Shown here: in pieces, positions 7,977 to 16,789 of the stretch | Numbering within the stretch: the first letter of the stretch is position 1 | How the letters are laid out: each line of letters opens with the position of its first letter | Source of the DNA: DASRAP01 sp964503275 | GTDB taxonomy: Bacteria > Gemmatimonadota > Gemmatimonadetes > Gemmatimonadales > Gemmatimonadaceae | Direction of reading: 5' to 3' | Assembly: GCA_964503275.1 (NCBI GenBank) | Contig: CAZCZO010000011.1 | Span: forward strand, 34,334-98,333 | Length of the DNA stretch: 64,000 nt | The notes under the pieces: model-generated | Databases searched by the model: none | Seen by the model: only the letters and a program-made list of their open reading frames with translations | What the model was told of the DNA's origin: nothing | Program-made: the position numbers and the translations under genes

Positions 7977-10100
7977 CTAGCGCAGTCGGAACGGTGACGC
8001 CGCGCTCCGATGCACGCGCCCGGCCGCGTCGGTGACCTCGACCAGGACGCGATACGCGCCCGGCGCAGACTGGTCGAGGTCGAGACTGAACTGCTCGAGA
8101 TGCACGGGCGCTCGCGCGACCGGCACCGCGTAGCGCACCTCCACCGCGCCCTGCCCAGCGCTGCTCCCTCGACCGAGGATGCGTGCCACGATCCCGCCGC
8201 CGTGCCCCTCGCTGTCCACCGCCTCCACCCGCACGGTGATCAGGAGCCCGGAACCGCGGTCGGTGGTCGCGGCCTCATAGACCTCCCAGGCCAAGTGCAG
8301 CGGTCGCGTCCGAGGGTGCTCAGCGACGATCATCGGCGCGTCGATATCGTCCCACCGACGGCCGGGGCCGACGACCATCGGCACCTCGGTCAGCAAGAGG
8401 TCGCTGACGCCGAAGCCACGGCGGCGGAACCCGGCCACCGTGTCCTCTGTCGTCACCACGATGGCCGGCGCTCGAGTCGCCAGGGACGACCCATCGCGAA
8501 GCGCTTCGATGCGCGCCGCATAGACCCCTGGGTCGAGTCGATGACGGCGTGCGACGTAGCCACTCCCACCGAGCACGCGCGAGGAATCCCGCACCACCGT
8601 GTCACGCGCATCGCGGATCATCCAGTGATGCACGGTGGTCGCCCCGCGAAGGTGCGCGACGGTATCCAATCGTTCGAGTGGGATGCGCGTCCCGATCAGG
8701 ACGTCGAGGGAGTCGCCCGCCGCGCGGAACCGCGCGACGGCGGGGGCGTGCTCCTCGACAAGATGGCTACGGACATTCGCCCAGCTGGCCGGCTCGCGCT
8801 GCAAACGGGCCGTCACGCTGCCCCGGTGCTCTTGGGTGAGGCGAAGGTCGTAGAGGCCCGAGAACACGGCGCCACCACCGCCGGCATACGACACGCCGTT
8901 CTGATGCCGTCCGTTCCACACGTCGTTGCGGTCGAACACCGGCGGGCCCCACCGGAGCAGCAGTCCACCACGCTCCGTCGCCTCGCCGCGCACGTGCATG
9001 TCAGGCACGCTGTACCGCAAGTGGGCCTGGACCAGCCGCGCGAGGAACTCGGTCCGTGGTTCGTCGCCGAGCACGGACCAGAGTGGATCGGCCAAGAGCC
9101 AGTACCAGCGGGCTCGCTCCGCCTGTGCGGCCGGCGAGAGGGTGGCGAAGGACGTGGAGTCCGCCGCGGTCATGAGGCGAGAGAGGTCGACGAGTGCCGC
9201 GCGACGGTCGTTCGGCAGGAGCGCGAATCCGTCGTCCAGCCGGCGTGGCGCGTCGGGTCGCCCGCGGCGCTGCGCCGCGAGTCCCTTCAGGAGTGGGCCC
9301 CACGCCTCGCCCGGCACGCGCGCGCCGACGCTGCGACCGATCTCCTCAAGTTCATCCCACCGCTCGCCCAATGCGAGCAGCGCGGCGAGATCACGCGCGA
9401 CGGCGACGTCGGCCGGTGCCACGGCGTGGGCGCGGGACAGCGCGCGTTCGGCGGACAGCAAGTGGAACTCGCCTGGGGTACTCGGCTCGAGGTCCTGTTG
9501 GGGTCGCATCGCGCCAGCACGCGACGAGGCGTCGGGCCGGGTGCGAAGCGCCGCGTACGCCGCCGTCCCGGCGTCGCGTACCCCACGTCGCTCGGCATGG
9601 TGGAACAGCTGATACAGCTGCCACTGCGCCCGACCGATCGCGTGCAGTGCCAGCGCGACGCGCGTCGGATCGCCGCGTGACTCGGCGACGGCCAGCGCCG
9701 CCTCGAACTCCCGCGTCGCGATGCTGCGGTTGAAGACGCCCGGCACACTCGCGACGTAGCGGCCGGCCGCGACGGCAAGCTCGGTGCGCTCCGGTGCGAG
9801 CCGCGCGGCGGTCCGCAGTGAGGTGTCGGCCATATGCCCGTACCGCTGCCACGTGAGGCCGGCGACCGGCGGCGGCTCGCCTCCGCGGACCGAGAGCGCC
9901 CACGCGAGCATCCCGCGCCGATACCACAGATCGGGATCGTCGCGGTTCGACCGGCGGCGAAGCGAATCGTCCAACCGGCGGAGCACGGCCAGTGACTCCG
10001 CCACTGCCTCGAGCGAGAGCGACGCCGACTCCGGTCTCGACTGCGAATCGAGGGGGGCGGCGATCACACCACCGACGAGCACGAGGAACACGGCACGCAT
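7977..10100 (-). CDS. Secreted GWxTD-domain protein with helical N-terminal region
   Basis: The 707-residue product starts at ATG 10100 with a signal peptide (MRAVFLVLVGGVIAAPLDSQ). The first ~330 residues are helical and TPR-like (TSLRTAARLAPERTELAVAA, ALALHAIGRAQWQLYQLFHH). The centre has the GWxTD pattern: WYWLLADPLW ... RTEFLARLVQAHLRYS ... RGEATERGGLLLRWGPP, where the usual 'TDRG' is TERG. The C-terminal ~200 residues are beta-rich (WEVYEA, LLITVRVEAVD). GWxTD proteins are secreted proteins of unknown role, common in Gemmatimonadota and Acidobacteriota. A TACCTT box (complement of 10107-10112) lies 6 nt before the ATG, so the mRNA may be leaderless. Confidence 0.7.
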   Translation of the reverse strand: MRAVFLVLVGGVIAAPLDSQSRPESASLSLEAVAESLAVLRRLDDSLRRRSNRDDPDLWYRRGMLAWALSVRGGEPPPVAGLTWQRYGHMADTSLRTAARLAPERTELAVAAGRYVASVPGVFNRSIATREFEAALAVAESRGDPTRVALALHAIGRAQWQLYQLFHHAERRGVRDAGTAAYAALRTRPDASSRAGAMRPQQDLEPSTPGEFHLLSAERALSRAHAVAPADVAVARDLAALLALGERWDELEEIGRSVGARVPGEAWGPLLKGLAAQRRGRPDAPRRLDDGFALLPNDRRAALVDLSRLMTAADSTSFATLSPAAQAERARWYWLLADPLWSVLGDEPRTEFLARLVQAHLRYSVPDMHVRGEATERGGLLLRWGPPVFDRNDVWNGRHQNGVSYAGGGGAVFSGLYDLRLTQEHRGSVTARLQREPASWANVRSHLVEEHAPAVARFRAAGDSLDVLIGTRIPLERLDTVAHLRGATTVHHWMIRDARDTVVRDSSRVLGGSGYVARRHRLDPGVYAARIEALRDGSSLATRAPAIVVTTEDTVAGFRRRGFGVSDLLLTEVPMVVGPGRRWDDIDAPMIVAEHPRTRPLHLAWEVYEAATTDRGSGLLITVRVEAVDSEGHGGGIVARILGRGSSAGQGAVEVRYAVPVARAPVHLEQFSLDLDQSAPGAYRVLVEVTDAAGRVHRSAASPFRLR

Positions 10101-10157
10101 CCCGCGAAGGTAACGGTACGGGCCAAGCCTCGCGAGCACGCGGCGCGCCCTCCAACC

Positions 10158-10186
10158 TTGCCGCACGTCGCGGCGCCACATACCTT
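10158..10186 (+). promoter_or_regulatory. Candidate promoter of the hybrid kinase gene
   Basis: TTGCCG (10158-10163), a 17-bp spacer and TACCTT (10181-10186). The +1 would be near 10193, just before an in-frame GTG at 10196. The same -35 with a closely related -10 precedes the kinase gene at 52716. Confidence 0.5.
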
Positions 10187-10237
10187 CAGCCCCGCGTGTG
10201 CAGGTATCCACCCGACCAGGGGACGGCACCCTCGAGC

Positions 10238-12733
10238 GTGACCGACGGACCAAGCGCTTCCCGCGACACTGACACCTCGGCACAGGCGCGTGCGGTCGCG
10301 ACGGTCGCGTCCGCGACCATGGCGATCGTCGGCGCCGCAATGGCCACCGTCGCGGTGATGCAGCCACCGCTCGCGACCCGAGCCCTCGTCAACGGCGTGG
10401 TCGTCGTCGCGCTTGGTGGCACGGTGCTCCTCGTGAACCGCGCGGGGCACAGCGCGCGTGCCGCCGCCCTGCTGCTTGCGGGGCTCATGACCGTGATCCT
10501 GTTGAACGCGCTCGGCACCGGAGGCATCCGTAGCCCTGGGGTGCAGTCGCTGTTCATCATCGCGGTGTTGGCGGGAGTGCTGCTCGACTTTCGCTCCAGC
10601 GTCATCGTCGCGATCGTGATCGCGCTGGCCACCTTCGGACTTGTCGCGCTCGAGTACGCCGGTCGCCTACCAGCGCCAACCGCACCGTACGCGAGCACGA
10701 CCCTCTGGGCCCTCGCGATGCTGTATGTCGGGCTCGCCGTGCTGGTGATGCGCCTCGCGACGACGTCGCTGACCGGTGCGCTGCACCGCGCCCAGGCAGC
10801 ACTCGCGACGGCCCGCACCGCCGACCGGCGCTTGCAGATGGCGCTGGACGCCGGACGCGTCGGCACCTACGACTTCGATCTTCAGACCTACGACTTCCTG
10901 CCGAACGTCGGCACCGTGCGACTCACGGGTCTCTCGCCGGGTCCGGACGGGTTGATCTCAGGCGAGGCATGGAAGCAGCGGGTCCACGTGGACGACTGGC
11001 CACAAGTCGAAGCCGAGCTGCAGCGCTTCGCCCTCGGCGAGCCCCACTCCTCGACGCGATACCGCTACCACCACCCCGACGGCCAGCTGCGGGAGTTCGA
11101 GGTCTCAGCATTCCTGGATCGCGGGACGGCCGACGACGCGTCGGCGCGCATCGTGGGAGTCCTGGTGGATGTCACCGAGCGCGAACGTGAGTCCCGTGAG
11201 CGCGCGCTGCTCGCCGAGCAGCTGCGCGAGCGCGTGAAGGAACTCCGCGCGTTGCACGAGGCCTCCCAGCTCCTCCAGTACGCGCGGACCGTCGATGCCG
11301 AGGTCCTCAGCGAGCTCGTGCGACGCATCCCGGCGGCGTTCTTGCATGCGCACGCGGCAGAGGCACGGATCGTCTACGGGGACACGGTGGTCGCCACCCC
11401 GGGGTGGCGCGACGCCACGTGGCGCTTGTCCATGCCCTTCCGGAGCAATGACGCCGTGGGTCGGATCGAGGTGAGCTACCGCGACGGGTCGGTGCCGGCC
11501 GACCACGACCCGTTCCTGGTCGAAGAGCGGCAACTCATCGCCTCGCTGGCCGAGATGCTGCGGGCGCGGATCGAGGAACGCAGCACTGAGCAGCGCCGCG
11601 CCCAGACGGAGGCCCAGCTGCGGCACGCGCAGCGCCTCGATGCGCTGGGCCGGCTCGCGGGGGGCATCGCCCATGATTTCAACAACATCCTGACCGCGAT
11701 CGCGGGGAATGCCGAGCTCGCGGCGCAGCAACTCGGTCCGGACGCTACGGTCGCCGACGAGATCCGCGAGATCGTCACCGCGAGCGCCCGTGCGAAAGAC
11801 TTGGTCCGCCGCATCTTGCTGTTCAGCCGACAGTCGGGGTCGCATCGCGCGGTCCTTGATGTACGCCCGCTCGTCCGCGAGGTCGCGGAACTCCTGAGTG
11901 TGTCGTTGCCGTCGGGCGTGACGCTCCAGGTGGACGACGGGGGAGACCGACAGACCGTGCTGGCCGATGGGTCGCAGCTGCATCAGGTCCTCGTGAATCT
12001 GGGGACCAATGCCGTCTATGCGATGCGCGACCGCGGCGGCGTGCTGCAGCTCGCGATCCGCCGCGTGCGGCGTGAGGCCGACGACCTGGGCGTGCCGCCC
12101 GGCGACTACGTCCAGCTCACCGTTCGCGACAACGGTGTCGGCATGTCCGAACAGGTCCTTGAGCACCTGTTCGAACCCTTCTTCACGACGAAGGGCGACG
12201 CCGGCACTGGTCTCGGCTTGGCGGTCGCCCACGGGATCGTCCGGGATCACGGTGGCGCGATCAGCGTGGAGAGTACCGTCGGCGTCGGCACCACGTTCAC
12301 CCTGGTGATCCCCGCGGTCGCCGACGAGCCGGTGACCGTGGCCGCTGAGGCCGTGATCCAGCGCGGGCACGGCGAACGGCTGCTCTTGGTGGATGACGAG
12401 CCCGCATTGGTCGCGGTACTCGGTCGCTCGCTGCGCTGGATGGGATACCACTGCACGGAGTTCACCAGTGCGACGGCCGCCCTGCAGGCGTTCCGCGCGA
12501 CGCCCCACGACTTCGCCGCGCTGGTCACCGACTGCTCCATGCCCGAGCTGGATGGCCTGGACCTGGTCCGGGCGCTGCGCGCGATCCGTCCTGAGCTCCC
12601 CGTCGCGGTCGTCTCGGGCTTCGCGGCGCGCGAGGGGTACGCGGGCGACCTCGAGCCCATCGTCTGGATCGAGAAGCCATCGACCATGGTCGAGCTCAGC
12701 CGGGCCATTCGCGCGACCTTGGACGGCGCGTAG
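10238..12733 (+). CDS. Membrane hybrid histidine kinase (TM - PAS - HisKA - HATPase - receiver)
   Basis: From GTG 10238 the product is 831 residues; an in-frame GTG at 10196 and ATG at 10319 are alternatives. The N-terminal ~180 residues hold about six membrane helices. A PAS domain follows (LQMALDAGRVGTYDF ... VLVDVTERERE), then a coiled linker with a GAF-like stretch. The phosphoacceptor box is LAGGIAHDFNNIL. The ATP-binding motifs are NLGTNAVYA, DNGVGM and GTGLGLAV. The C-terminal receiver has LVDDE, phospho-Asp in VTDCSMPELDG and Lys in IEKPS. No separate output regulator is adjacent, so the receiver may pass phosphate on or act as a brake. The ligand is unknown. Confidence 0.88.
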   Translation: MTDGPSASRDTDTSAQARAVATVASATMAIVGAAMATVAVMQPPLATRALVNGVVVVALGGTVLLVNRAGHSARAAALLLAGLMTVILLNALGTGGIRSPGVQSLFIIAVLAGVLLDFRSSVIVAIVIALATFGLVALEYAGRLPAPTAPYASTTLWALAMLYVGLAVLVMRLATTSLTGALHRAQAALATARTADRRLQMALDAGRVGTYDFDLQTYDFLPNVGTVRLTGLSPGPDGLISGEAWKQRVHVDDWPQVEAELQRFALGEPHSSTRYRYHHPDGQLREFEVSAFLDRGTADDASARIVGVLVDVTERERESRERALLAEQLRERVKELRALHEASQLLQYARTVDAEVLSELVRRIPAAFLHAHAAEARIVYGDTVVATPGWRDATWRLSMPFRSNDAVGRIEVSYRDGSVPADHDPFLVEERQLIASLAEMLRARIEERSTEQRRAQTEAQLRHAQRLDALGRLAGGIAHDFNNILTAIAGNAELAAQQLGPDATVADEIREIVTASARAKDLVRRILLFSRQSGSHRAVLDVRPLVREVAELLSVSLPSGVTLQVDDGGDRQTVLADGSQLHQVLVNLGTNAVYAMRDRGGVLQLAIRRVRREADDLGVPPGDYVQLTVRDNGVGMSEQVLEHLFEPFFTTKGDAGTGLGLAVAHGIVRDHGGAISVESTVGVGTTFTLVIPAVADEPVTVAAEAVIQRGHGERLLLVDDEPALVAVLGRSLRWMGYHCTEFTSATAALQAFRATPHDFAALVTDCSMPELDGLDLVRALRAIRPELPVAVVSGFAAREGYAGDLEPIVWIEKPSTMVELSRAIRATLDGA

Positions 12734-12753
12734 AGCTCGACCGGCGGCCGCCG

Positions 12754-12782
12754 TTGTGTTACGGGGGGCGCACCCGCATCTT
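12754..12782 (+). promoter_or_regulatory. Candidate promoter giving a leaderless fkbM-type mRNA
   Basis: TTGTGT (12754-12759), a 17-bp spacer and CATCTT (12777-12782). The A of the ATG at 12790 lies 8 nt after the hexamer, so transcription would start on or next to the start codon. There is no Shine-Dalgarno sequence. Confidence 0.5.
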
Positions 12783-12789
12783 CCGCCCG

Positions 12790-13596
12790 ATGCGTATCCC
12801 TCCTGCGGCTCGTCGCGTGTTGGACCCGCTCACCGAGCGCTGTCCCGTCCCCATCATCACGGGCCCCAACCGTGGACGCTGGTGGAGTGCCGTCAGTGCC
12901 GGCAGTGGCTATGCCAGCGGGCGTCGTGCCCGCGAGCAGATGGAGCTCTTCGGTAGCCTGATGTCGCCGGGCGACTGCGTGTGGGATATCGGCGCGCACC
13001 ACGGCTATGTCACCTTGCTCGCGTCCGCGCGCGTCGGCCCCACCGGCGCCGTCGTGGCCTTTGAGCCCGATCGGCGCAACGGGCGCATCCTGTTGCGGCA
13101 CGTCCGCTGGAATCGGGCACGCAACGTCGACGTCCGACACTGCGCGTTGTCGGATTTCACCGGGACGGCGCCGTTCGGCGGGGGCCCCACGTCGAAGATG
13201 CACAGTCTCGGTGATGGTTGCGAGACCGTGACGGTCTGCTCCGGCGCGTCACTCGTCACATCGGGACAGCTTCGCGCGCCCACGGTGGTGAAGATCGACG
13301 CCGAAGGTGCCGAAGGCAGCGTCGTGGCGGGCATGCTGTCCGTGCTGCCGGCCGACGTCGTGTTGCTCATCGCGATGCACCATGCGTCCGCCGACCGTCA
13401 CTGTGTGGAGCAGCTGACCGACGCGGGGTTCCGTCTGCTCCCATCGCCCGCGCTGACGCGAGCGCGCCGCGCGGACTGGCGCGGTGACCCGGACCTCCTC
13501 TGCCTCGGCCCGGGGTTCCGGGACGATGGGCGCGTACAACGGGTGATCGCCGCCGGTCTCTTCGACGCCGCCGAGAGCGGCACAGGTGCTCGATGA
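12790..13596 (+). CDS. FkbM-family methyltransferase
   Basis: The 268-residue product has the SAM-binding motif WDIGAHHGYVTLLAS, the acidic loop VVAFEPD with a following N-x-x-x-L-x-x-H helix, ALSD, and the FkbM hallmark VVKIDAEGAEGSVVAGM. FkbM-type enzymes O-methylate sugars, polyketides or lipid-linked glycans; the acceptor is unknown. The ATG at 12790 is chosen because a promoter puts +1 there; an in-frame ATG lies 36 bp upstream. Its stop overlaps the next gene by ATGA. Confidence 0.85.
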   Translation: MRIPPAARRVLDPLTERCPVPIITGPNRGRWWSAVSAGSGYASGRRAREQMELFGSLMSPGDCVWDIGAHHGYVTLLASARVGPTGAVVAFEPDRRNGRILLRHVRWNRARNVDVRHCALSDFTGTAPFGGGPTSKMHSLGDGCETVTVCSGASLVTSGQLRAPTVVKIDAEGAEGSVVAGMLSVLPADVVLLIAMHHASADRHCVEQLTDAGFRLLPSPALTRARRADWRGDPDLLCLGPGFRDDGRVQRVIAAGLFDAAESGTGAR

Positions 13597-13880
13597 ACCA
13601 TCCACTCATCCGCGCCCTGACGCTCACCACCGTCCTTGGGTGCGCTGGGCTCTCGGTCCTCACTGAACGCTCGGCTCGGCGCGATGTCGCCTACGGGCGA
13701 TGGGCCGCCACCCAACCGGACTCCGCCACGCGGGCCTCCGGTGCCTACCACGCCGCGCACGCGCAACAGTTGCTCGAGCACCGCTGGTCGCTGCGGGGGC
13801 ACGGCACGCTGGGCATTCTGGGGGTACTCGCTGGGGGGGTCGCCCTCGCGTCGTCGCTCCGCGCGCGCCGACGGCCGTAG
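13593..13880 (+). CDS. Small hypothetical membrane protein
   Basis: This 95-residue protein overlaps the methyltransferase stop by 4 bp (ATGA), which supports it as a real, coupled gene. It has a hydrophobic N-terminal segment (LTLTTVLGCAGLSVL), a polar middle (RRDVAYGRWAATQP) and a second hydrophobic helix (LGILGVLAGGVALASSL) before a basic tail. The layout suggests two membrane helices with a periplasmic loop. No family is recognised. Confidence 0.55.
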   Translation: MNHPLIRALTLTTVLGCAGLSVLTERSARRDVAYGRWAATQPDSATRASGAYHAAHAQQLLEHRWSLRGHGTLGILGVLAGGVALASSLRARRRP

Positions 13881-13887
13881 GTCGCGC

Positions 13888-14547
13888 CTACTTCCCTGCG
13901 GGCACCGGCGCGAGTCGCTGCAACAGGTCCAGCCGCGTCACGTGCACGTTGACGTCGCGGCCAACTCGGAGACCGAAGTGACCGTCGAGTGCGAGCTCGC
14001 CATGCGCGAACGAGTGGACGGGGCGTGCGTTCACCGTGAAGTGCACTCCCGCAGAATCCATGGCCAGTCGCAGGACGTTGCGACCGGTCGCGTTGCCACT
14101 GGGCGTGGCGATCGCGGATACCGGGGTCCACGGCAGGCGCGCGGTGTCACGCGCGCCGTCGCGGACCATCACCGCAGCGGATCCGTCCGCGCGGATCACG
14201 AACGCGGTGTAGCGCTGGCCGGCGCCCGAGAGGTCGCGACCTCCGACGAAGAACCCGGCGGCGGCGTTGGACGACCCGGGGAACAGGTGGAACTCGAACT
14301 CCACCTCGAAGCGGCCGTCAGCGATGCGCCGAGGATCGAAGAGCACCGCGCCGGGCCCCATCGTCACATGCCAGCCGGGGGCCATCGACACGAAGAACAC
14401 CGAGTCGCTCGCCGCCGACGTCGCGGCCGACGATGCAGGGTCGCGCACCACCTGCCAGTGGTCCGGCGCGCGGCCTTGGGCCTGACCCGACCCCGCCGCG
14501 AGCACTGTCAGCACCGCGCCGATCCCACCGTGTCTGCTGATCCGCAT
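13888..14547 (-). CDS. Secreted LamG/DUF1080-like beta-sandwich protein
   Basis: The 219-residue product has a signal peptide (ending GSGQAQ) and a concanavalin-like fold pattern: FEVEFEFHLFPG, AAGFFVGGRDL, YTAFVIRADGSAAVMVRDG, NVLRLAMDSAGVHFTVN and GHFGLRVGRDVNVHVTRLDLL. This resembles the 3-keto-disaccharide hydrolase/DUF1080 and LamG group, in which the domain often binds sugars. Catalytic residues cannot be assigned. The ATG at 14547 is followed by a clear signal peptide. It converges with the 95-residue gene, with 7 bp between stops. Confidence 0.6.
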   Translation of the reverse strand: MRISRHGGIGAVLTVLAAGSGQAQGRAPDHWQVVRDPASSAATSAASDSVFFVSMAPGWHVTMGPGAVLFDPRRIADGRFEVEFEFHLFPGSSNAAAGFFVGGRDLSGAGQRYTAFVIRADGSAAVMVRDGARDTARLPWTPVSAIATPSGNATGRNVLRLAMDSAGVHFTVNARPVHSFAHGELALDGHFGLRVGRDVNVHVTRLDLLQRLAPVPAGK

Positions 14548-14593
14548 CACCCCTCTCCTGTACGCCGCGCCCGAGGCGCGACCCTGGTGTGAC

Positions 14594-15463
14594 TCACCCG
14601 GCATCGGTATACGGTGGCGCGTCAGCCATCGCATTGCGTCCCCCGTTCTTGGCCACGTACAAGGCCCGGTCCGCGTGATCCACGAGGACCTCCCACGACC
14701 GCATCGCCTTCTCGTAGTGCGCGATGCCCGCGCTGGCCGTCTGCTGACCGGTCGGGAGCGCCCGGTTCGCCAGCGCATCCAGGACGCGCTGGGTGTAGAT
14801 GCGAGCGCCCACCGGGTCGCTGTCGCGCAGGATCGAGATGAACTCCTCACCCCCGAACCGTCCGGACAGGTTCTCCTTGCGCGTACTCTGCCGGAGCACC
14901 TCGGCGAACTCGCGAAGCACCAGATCGCCCTTGACGTGACCGAAGCGATCGTTGACGGACTTGAAGTGATCGAGATCGAACATGACGACCGTGAGGCCGC
15001 GCCCTCGTCGTGCCGCGGCGAACTCGCGCTCGAGGACCCCCTCGACGTGGCGACGATTGGGCAGCCCGGTCAGCTTGTCGACCATGGCCAGATCCTCCGC
15101 CGCCTGCCGCTCCCGGCGTAAGAGCTCGGAGAGCGCCGAGATGCCGATCGCGATCGCGAGGTAGGTGACCACGATCGCGGCGAGCAAGGTCCAGTTCGGC
15201 TCCGCGATGTCGAAGAGCACGATGCTCAGCTGCGTCGCCGTGATCACCGCCATCCCCCCCGACAGCGCGACCGCCACCCCGCGCAGGCCGCGGTAATACG
15301 ACAGCAGGAACGCGGGGATGAGGGCGGTCAACCAGATGAGCATCCCCGCATCGGTACTCGTCCAGTCCGGGAACAGCGCCACCGCGACCACCGGCACGAC
15401 CAGCGCGCCGATCGACAGCGCGAGAGCTCGGGGGGGCACGGGGGGACGTGACGACGGGTCCAT
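14594..15463 (-). CDS. Membrane diguanylate cyclase (GGDEF domain)
   Basis: The 289-residue protein starts at ATG 15463. The N-terminal ~125 residues form four to five membrane helices. After a short coiled linker (SELLRRERQAAEDLAMVDKL) comes a GGDEF domain: DKLTGLPNRRHVEGVLEREF, VVMFDLDHFKSVNDRFGH and the signature GGEEF in SGRFGGEEFISIL. GGEEF is active in c-di-GMP synthases. No clear RxxD inhibitory site is seen just upstream (the residues there are RQSTRKENLSGR). It probably converts a membrane signal into c-di-GMP. It is divergent from the acyltransferase gene. Confidence 0.9.
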   Translation of the reverse strand: MDPSSRPPVPPRALALSIGALVVPVVAVALFPDWTSTDAGMLIWLTALIPAFLLSYYRGLRGVAVALSGGMAVITATQLSIVLFDIAEPNWTLLAAIVVTYLAIAIGISALSELLRRERQAAEDLAMVDKLTGLPNRRHVEGVLEREFAAARRGRGLTVVMFDLDHFKSVNDRFGHVKGDLVLREFAEVLRQSTRKENLSGRFGGEEFISILRDSDPVGARIYTQRVLDALANRALPTGQQTASAGIAHYEKAMRSWEVLVDHADRALYVAKNGGRNAMADAPPYTDAG

Positions 15464-15561
15464 AGCGGGGGCGCGGGTCGTGGAGCACCTGCTGGTTGGG
15501 AGGGAGAATAGCGCCAAGTCCGGTCCGGCGCACGGGGGGTCGTTGCACCGCGACCCCGCCG

Positions 15562-15592
15562 TTGGCCCGTCGCCGGCCCGCCGCGCACATTT
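15562..15592 (+). promoter_or_regulatory. Candidate promoter of the acyltransferase gene
   Basis: TTGGCC (15562-15567), a 19-bp spacer and ACATTT (15587-15592). A GTG start follows 6 nt later at 15599, giving a near-leaderless transcript. Confidence 0.35.
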
Positions 15593-15598
15593 CGCGAC

Positions 15599-16789
15599 GT
15601 GCCACACGCGCCCCCCGTCTCCGACCCCACCGCCTCGAGCGTCGTTGCGCCGATGGCGGCCGGTGATGCTCGTCACACCACACGCCTGGCGGGACTCGAT
15701 GTGCTTCGGCTGGTCGCGGTCCTGCTCGTGCTCGGTCGCCACCTCAAGGCGCCCCCGGATACGTGGTCGATCGCGCAGATGCTGCCGTTCACCCTGTGGA
15801 CGCAGGGCGGGTGGGTGGGGGTCGACCTGTTCTTCGTACTCAGCGGCTTCCTCGTCTCAGGACTGCTCTTCTCGGAGTTCGCGTCGCGGCAGCGTCTGGG
15901 CATCGCGCGCTTCTATATCCGGCGCGGCTGGAAGATCTACCCGCCGTTGTTCACGCTGATCGTCGTGACCATCGCGGTCCACCTCGCGACCGGTCGACCG
16001 CTGCCGACAGCGCGTCTGGTGTCGGAACTCTTCTTCCTGCAGAGCTACCTCCCCGGCCTCTGGAATCACACCTGGTCACTCGCGGTCGAGGAGCACTTCT
16101 ATCTGCTGCTCCCCCTGACGCTGTCGCTGTGCCTGCGATCCGGGCCCGCGCGGTCCCTGCGGCCCGTGGTCACCGTGGCCATACTGGTCATCGTGGCGGC
16201 CCTCGCGATGCGCGTCGCGCAGGTCGCGGCCGAGCCGCGCCGTTACAGCCACCTCACGCATCACTTCGCCACCCATCTGCGCGTGGATTCGCTGTACGTC
16301 GGGGTCCTGCTGTCCTACGCCTTCCACTTCCATCGCGACCGTCTGCTCGCGATCGCGCGCCGACGACGGGCGTTCCTGGCCAGCTGTGGGGCCGCGCTGC
16401 TCGCCCCCGCGTTCCTGTTCCGGCTCGAGTCCACGCCGCTGCTGTACACCTGGGGGTTCAGCGTGCTGGCCCTCGGCTCCGCCATGCTGCTGCTGGCCGC
16501 GCTCGTGACGCCCGTGGCCCCGCGCGGTCTCGCCGCGAGACTCGCGCGACTGGGGGCGCACTCGTATTCCATCTACCTCTGGCACATGCCCGTCCTGCTG
16601 TGGTTCCTGCCGCTGCTGGAGCGCGGGACCGGTCCGCTGCCATTCGTGGGCTACGCGGCGCTCTACGTGGGCGGGTCACTCGCCATCGGCGTCCTCCTCT
16701 CGAAGGCCATCGAGCGACCCGCGCTCCGGCTCCGCGATCGCTGGTTCCCTTCGCACAGCCCGGGCGCGTTCGGTCAGGTGCCGTCGTGA
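15599..16789 (+). CDS. Acyltransferase 3 family protein (OafA/YrhL-like)
   Basis: The product has 396 residues from GTG 15599; ATG 15653 gives 378 and is an alternative start. About ten membrane helices follow. Family motifs are GLDVLRLVAVLLVLGRH (catalytic His in G-R-H), GGWVGVDLFFVLSGFLVSGLLF and NHTWSLAVEEHFYLLLPL. These integral enzymes move acyl groups across the inner membrane onto lipopolysaccharide, peptidoglycan or other glycans. The acceptor is unknown. There is no SGNH hydrolase domain fused at the C-terminus. The 3' end overlaps the convergent kinase gene by 16 bp. Confidence 0.88.
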   Translation: MPHAPPVSDPTASSVVAPMAAGDARHTTRLAGLDVLRLVAVLLVLGRHLKAPPDTWSIAQMLPFTLWTQGGWVGVDLFFVLSGFLVSGLLFSEFASRQRLGIARFYIRRGWKIYPPLFTLIVVTIAVHLATGRPLPTARLVSELFFLQSYLPGLWNHTWSLAVEEHFYLLLPLTLSLCLRSGPARSLRPVVTVAILVIVAALAMRVAQVAAEPRRYSHLTHHFATHLRVDSLYVGVLLSYAFHFHRDRLLAIARRRRAFLASCGAALLAPAFLFRLESTPLLYTWGFSVLALGSAMLLLAALVTPVAPRGLAARLARLGAHSYSIYLWHMPVLLWFLPLLERGTGPLPFVGYAALYVGGSLAIGVLLSKAIERPALRLRDRWFPSHSPGAFGQVPS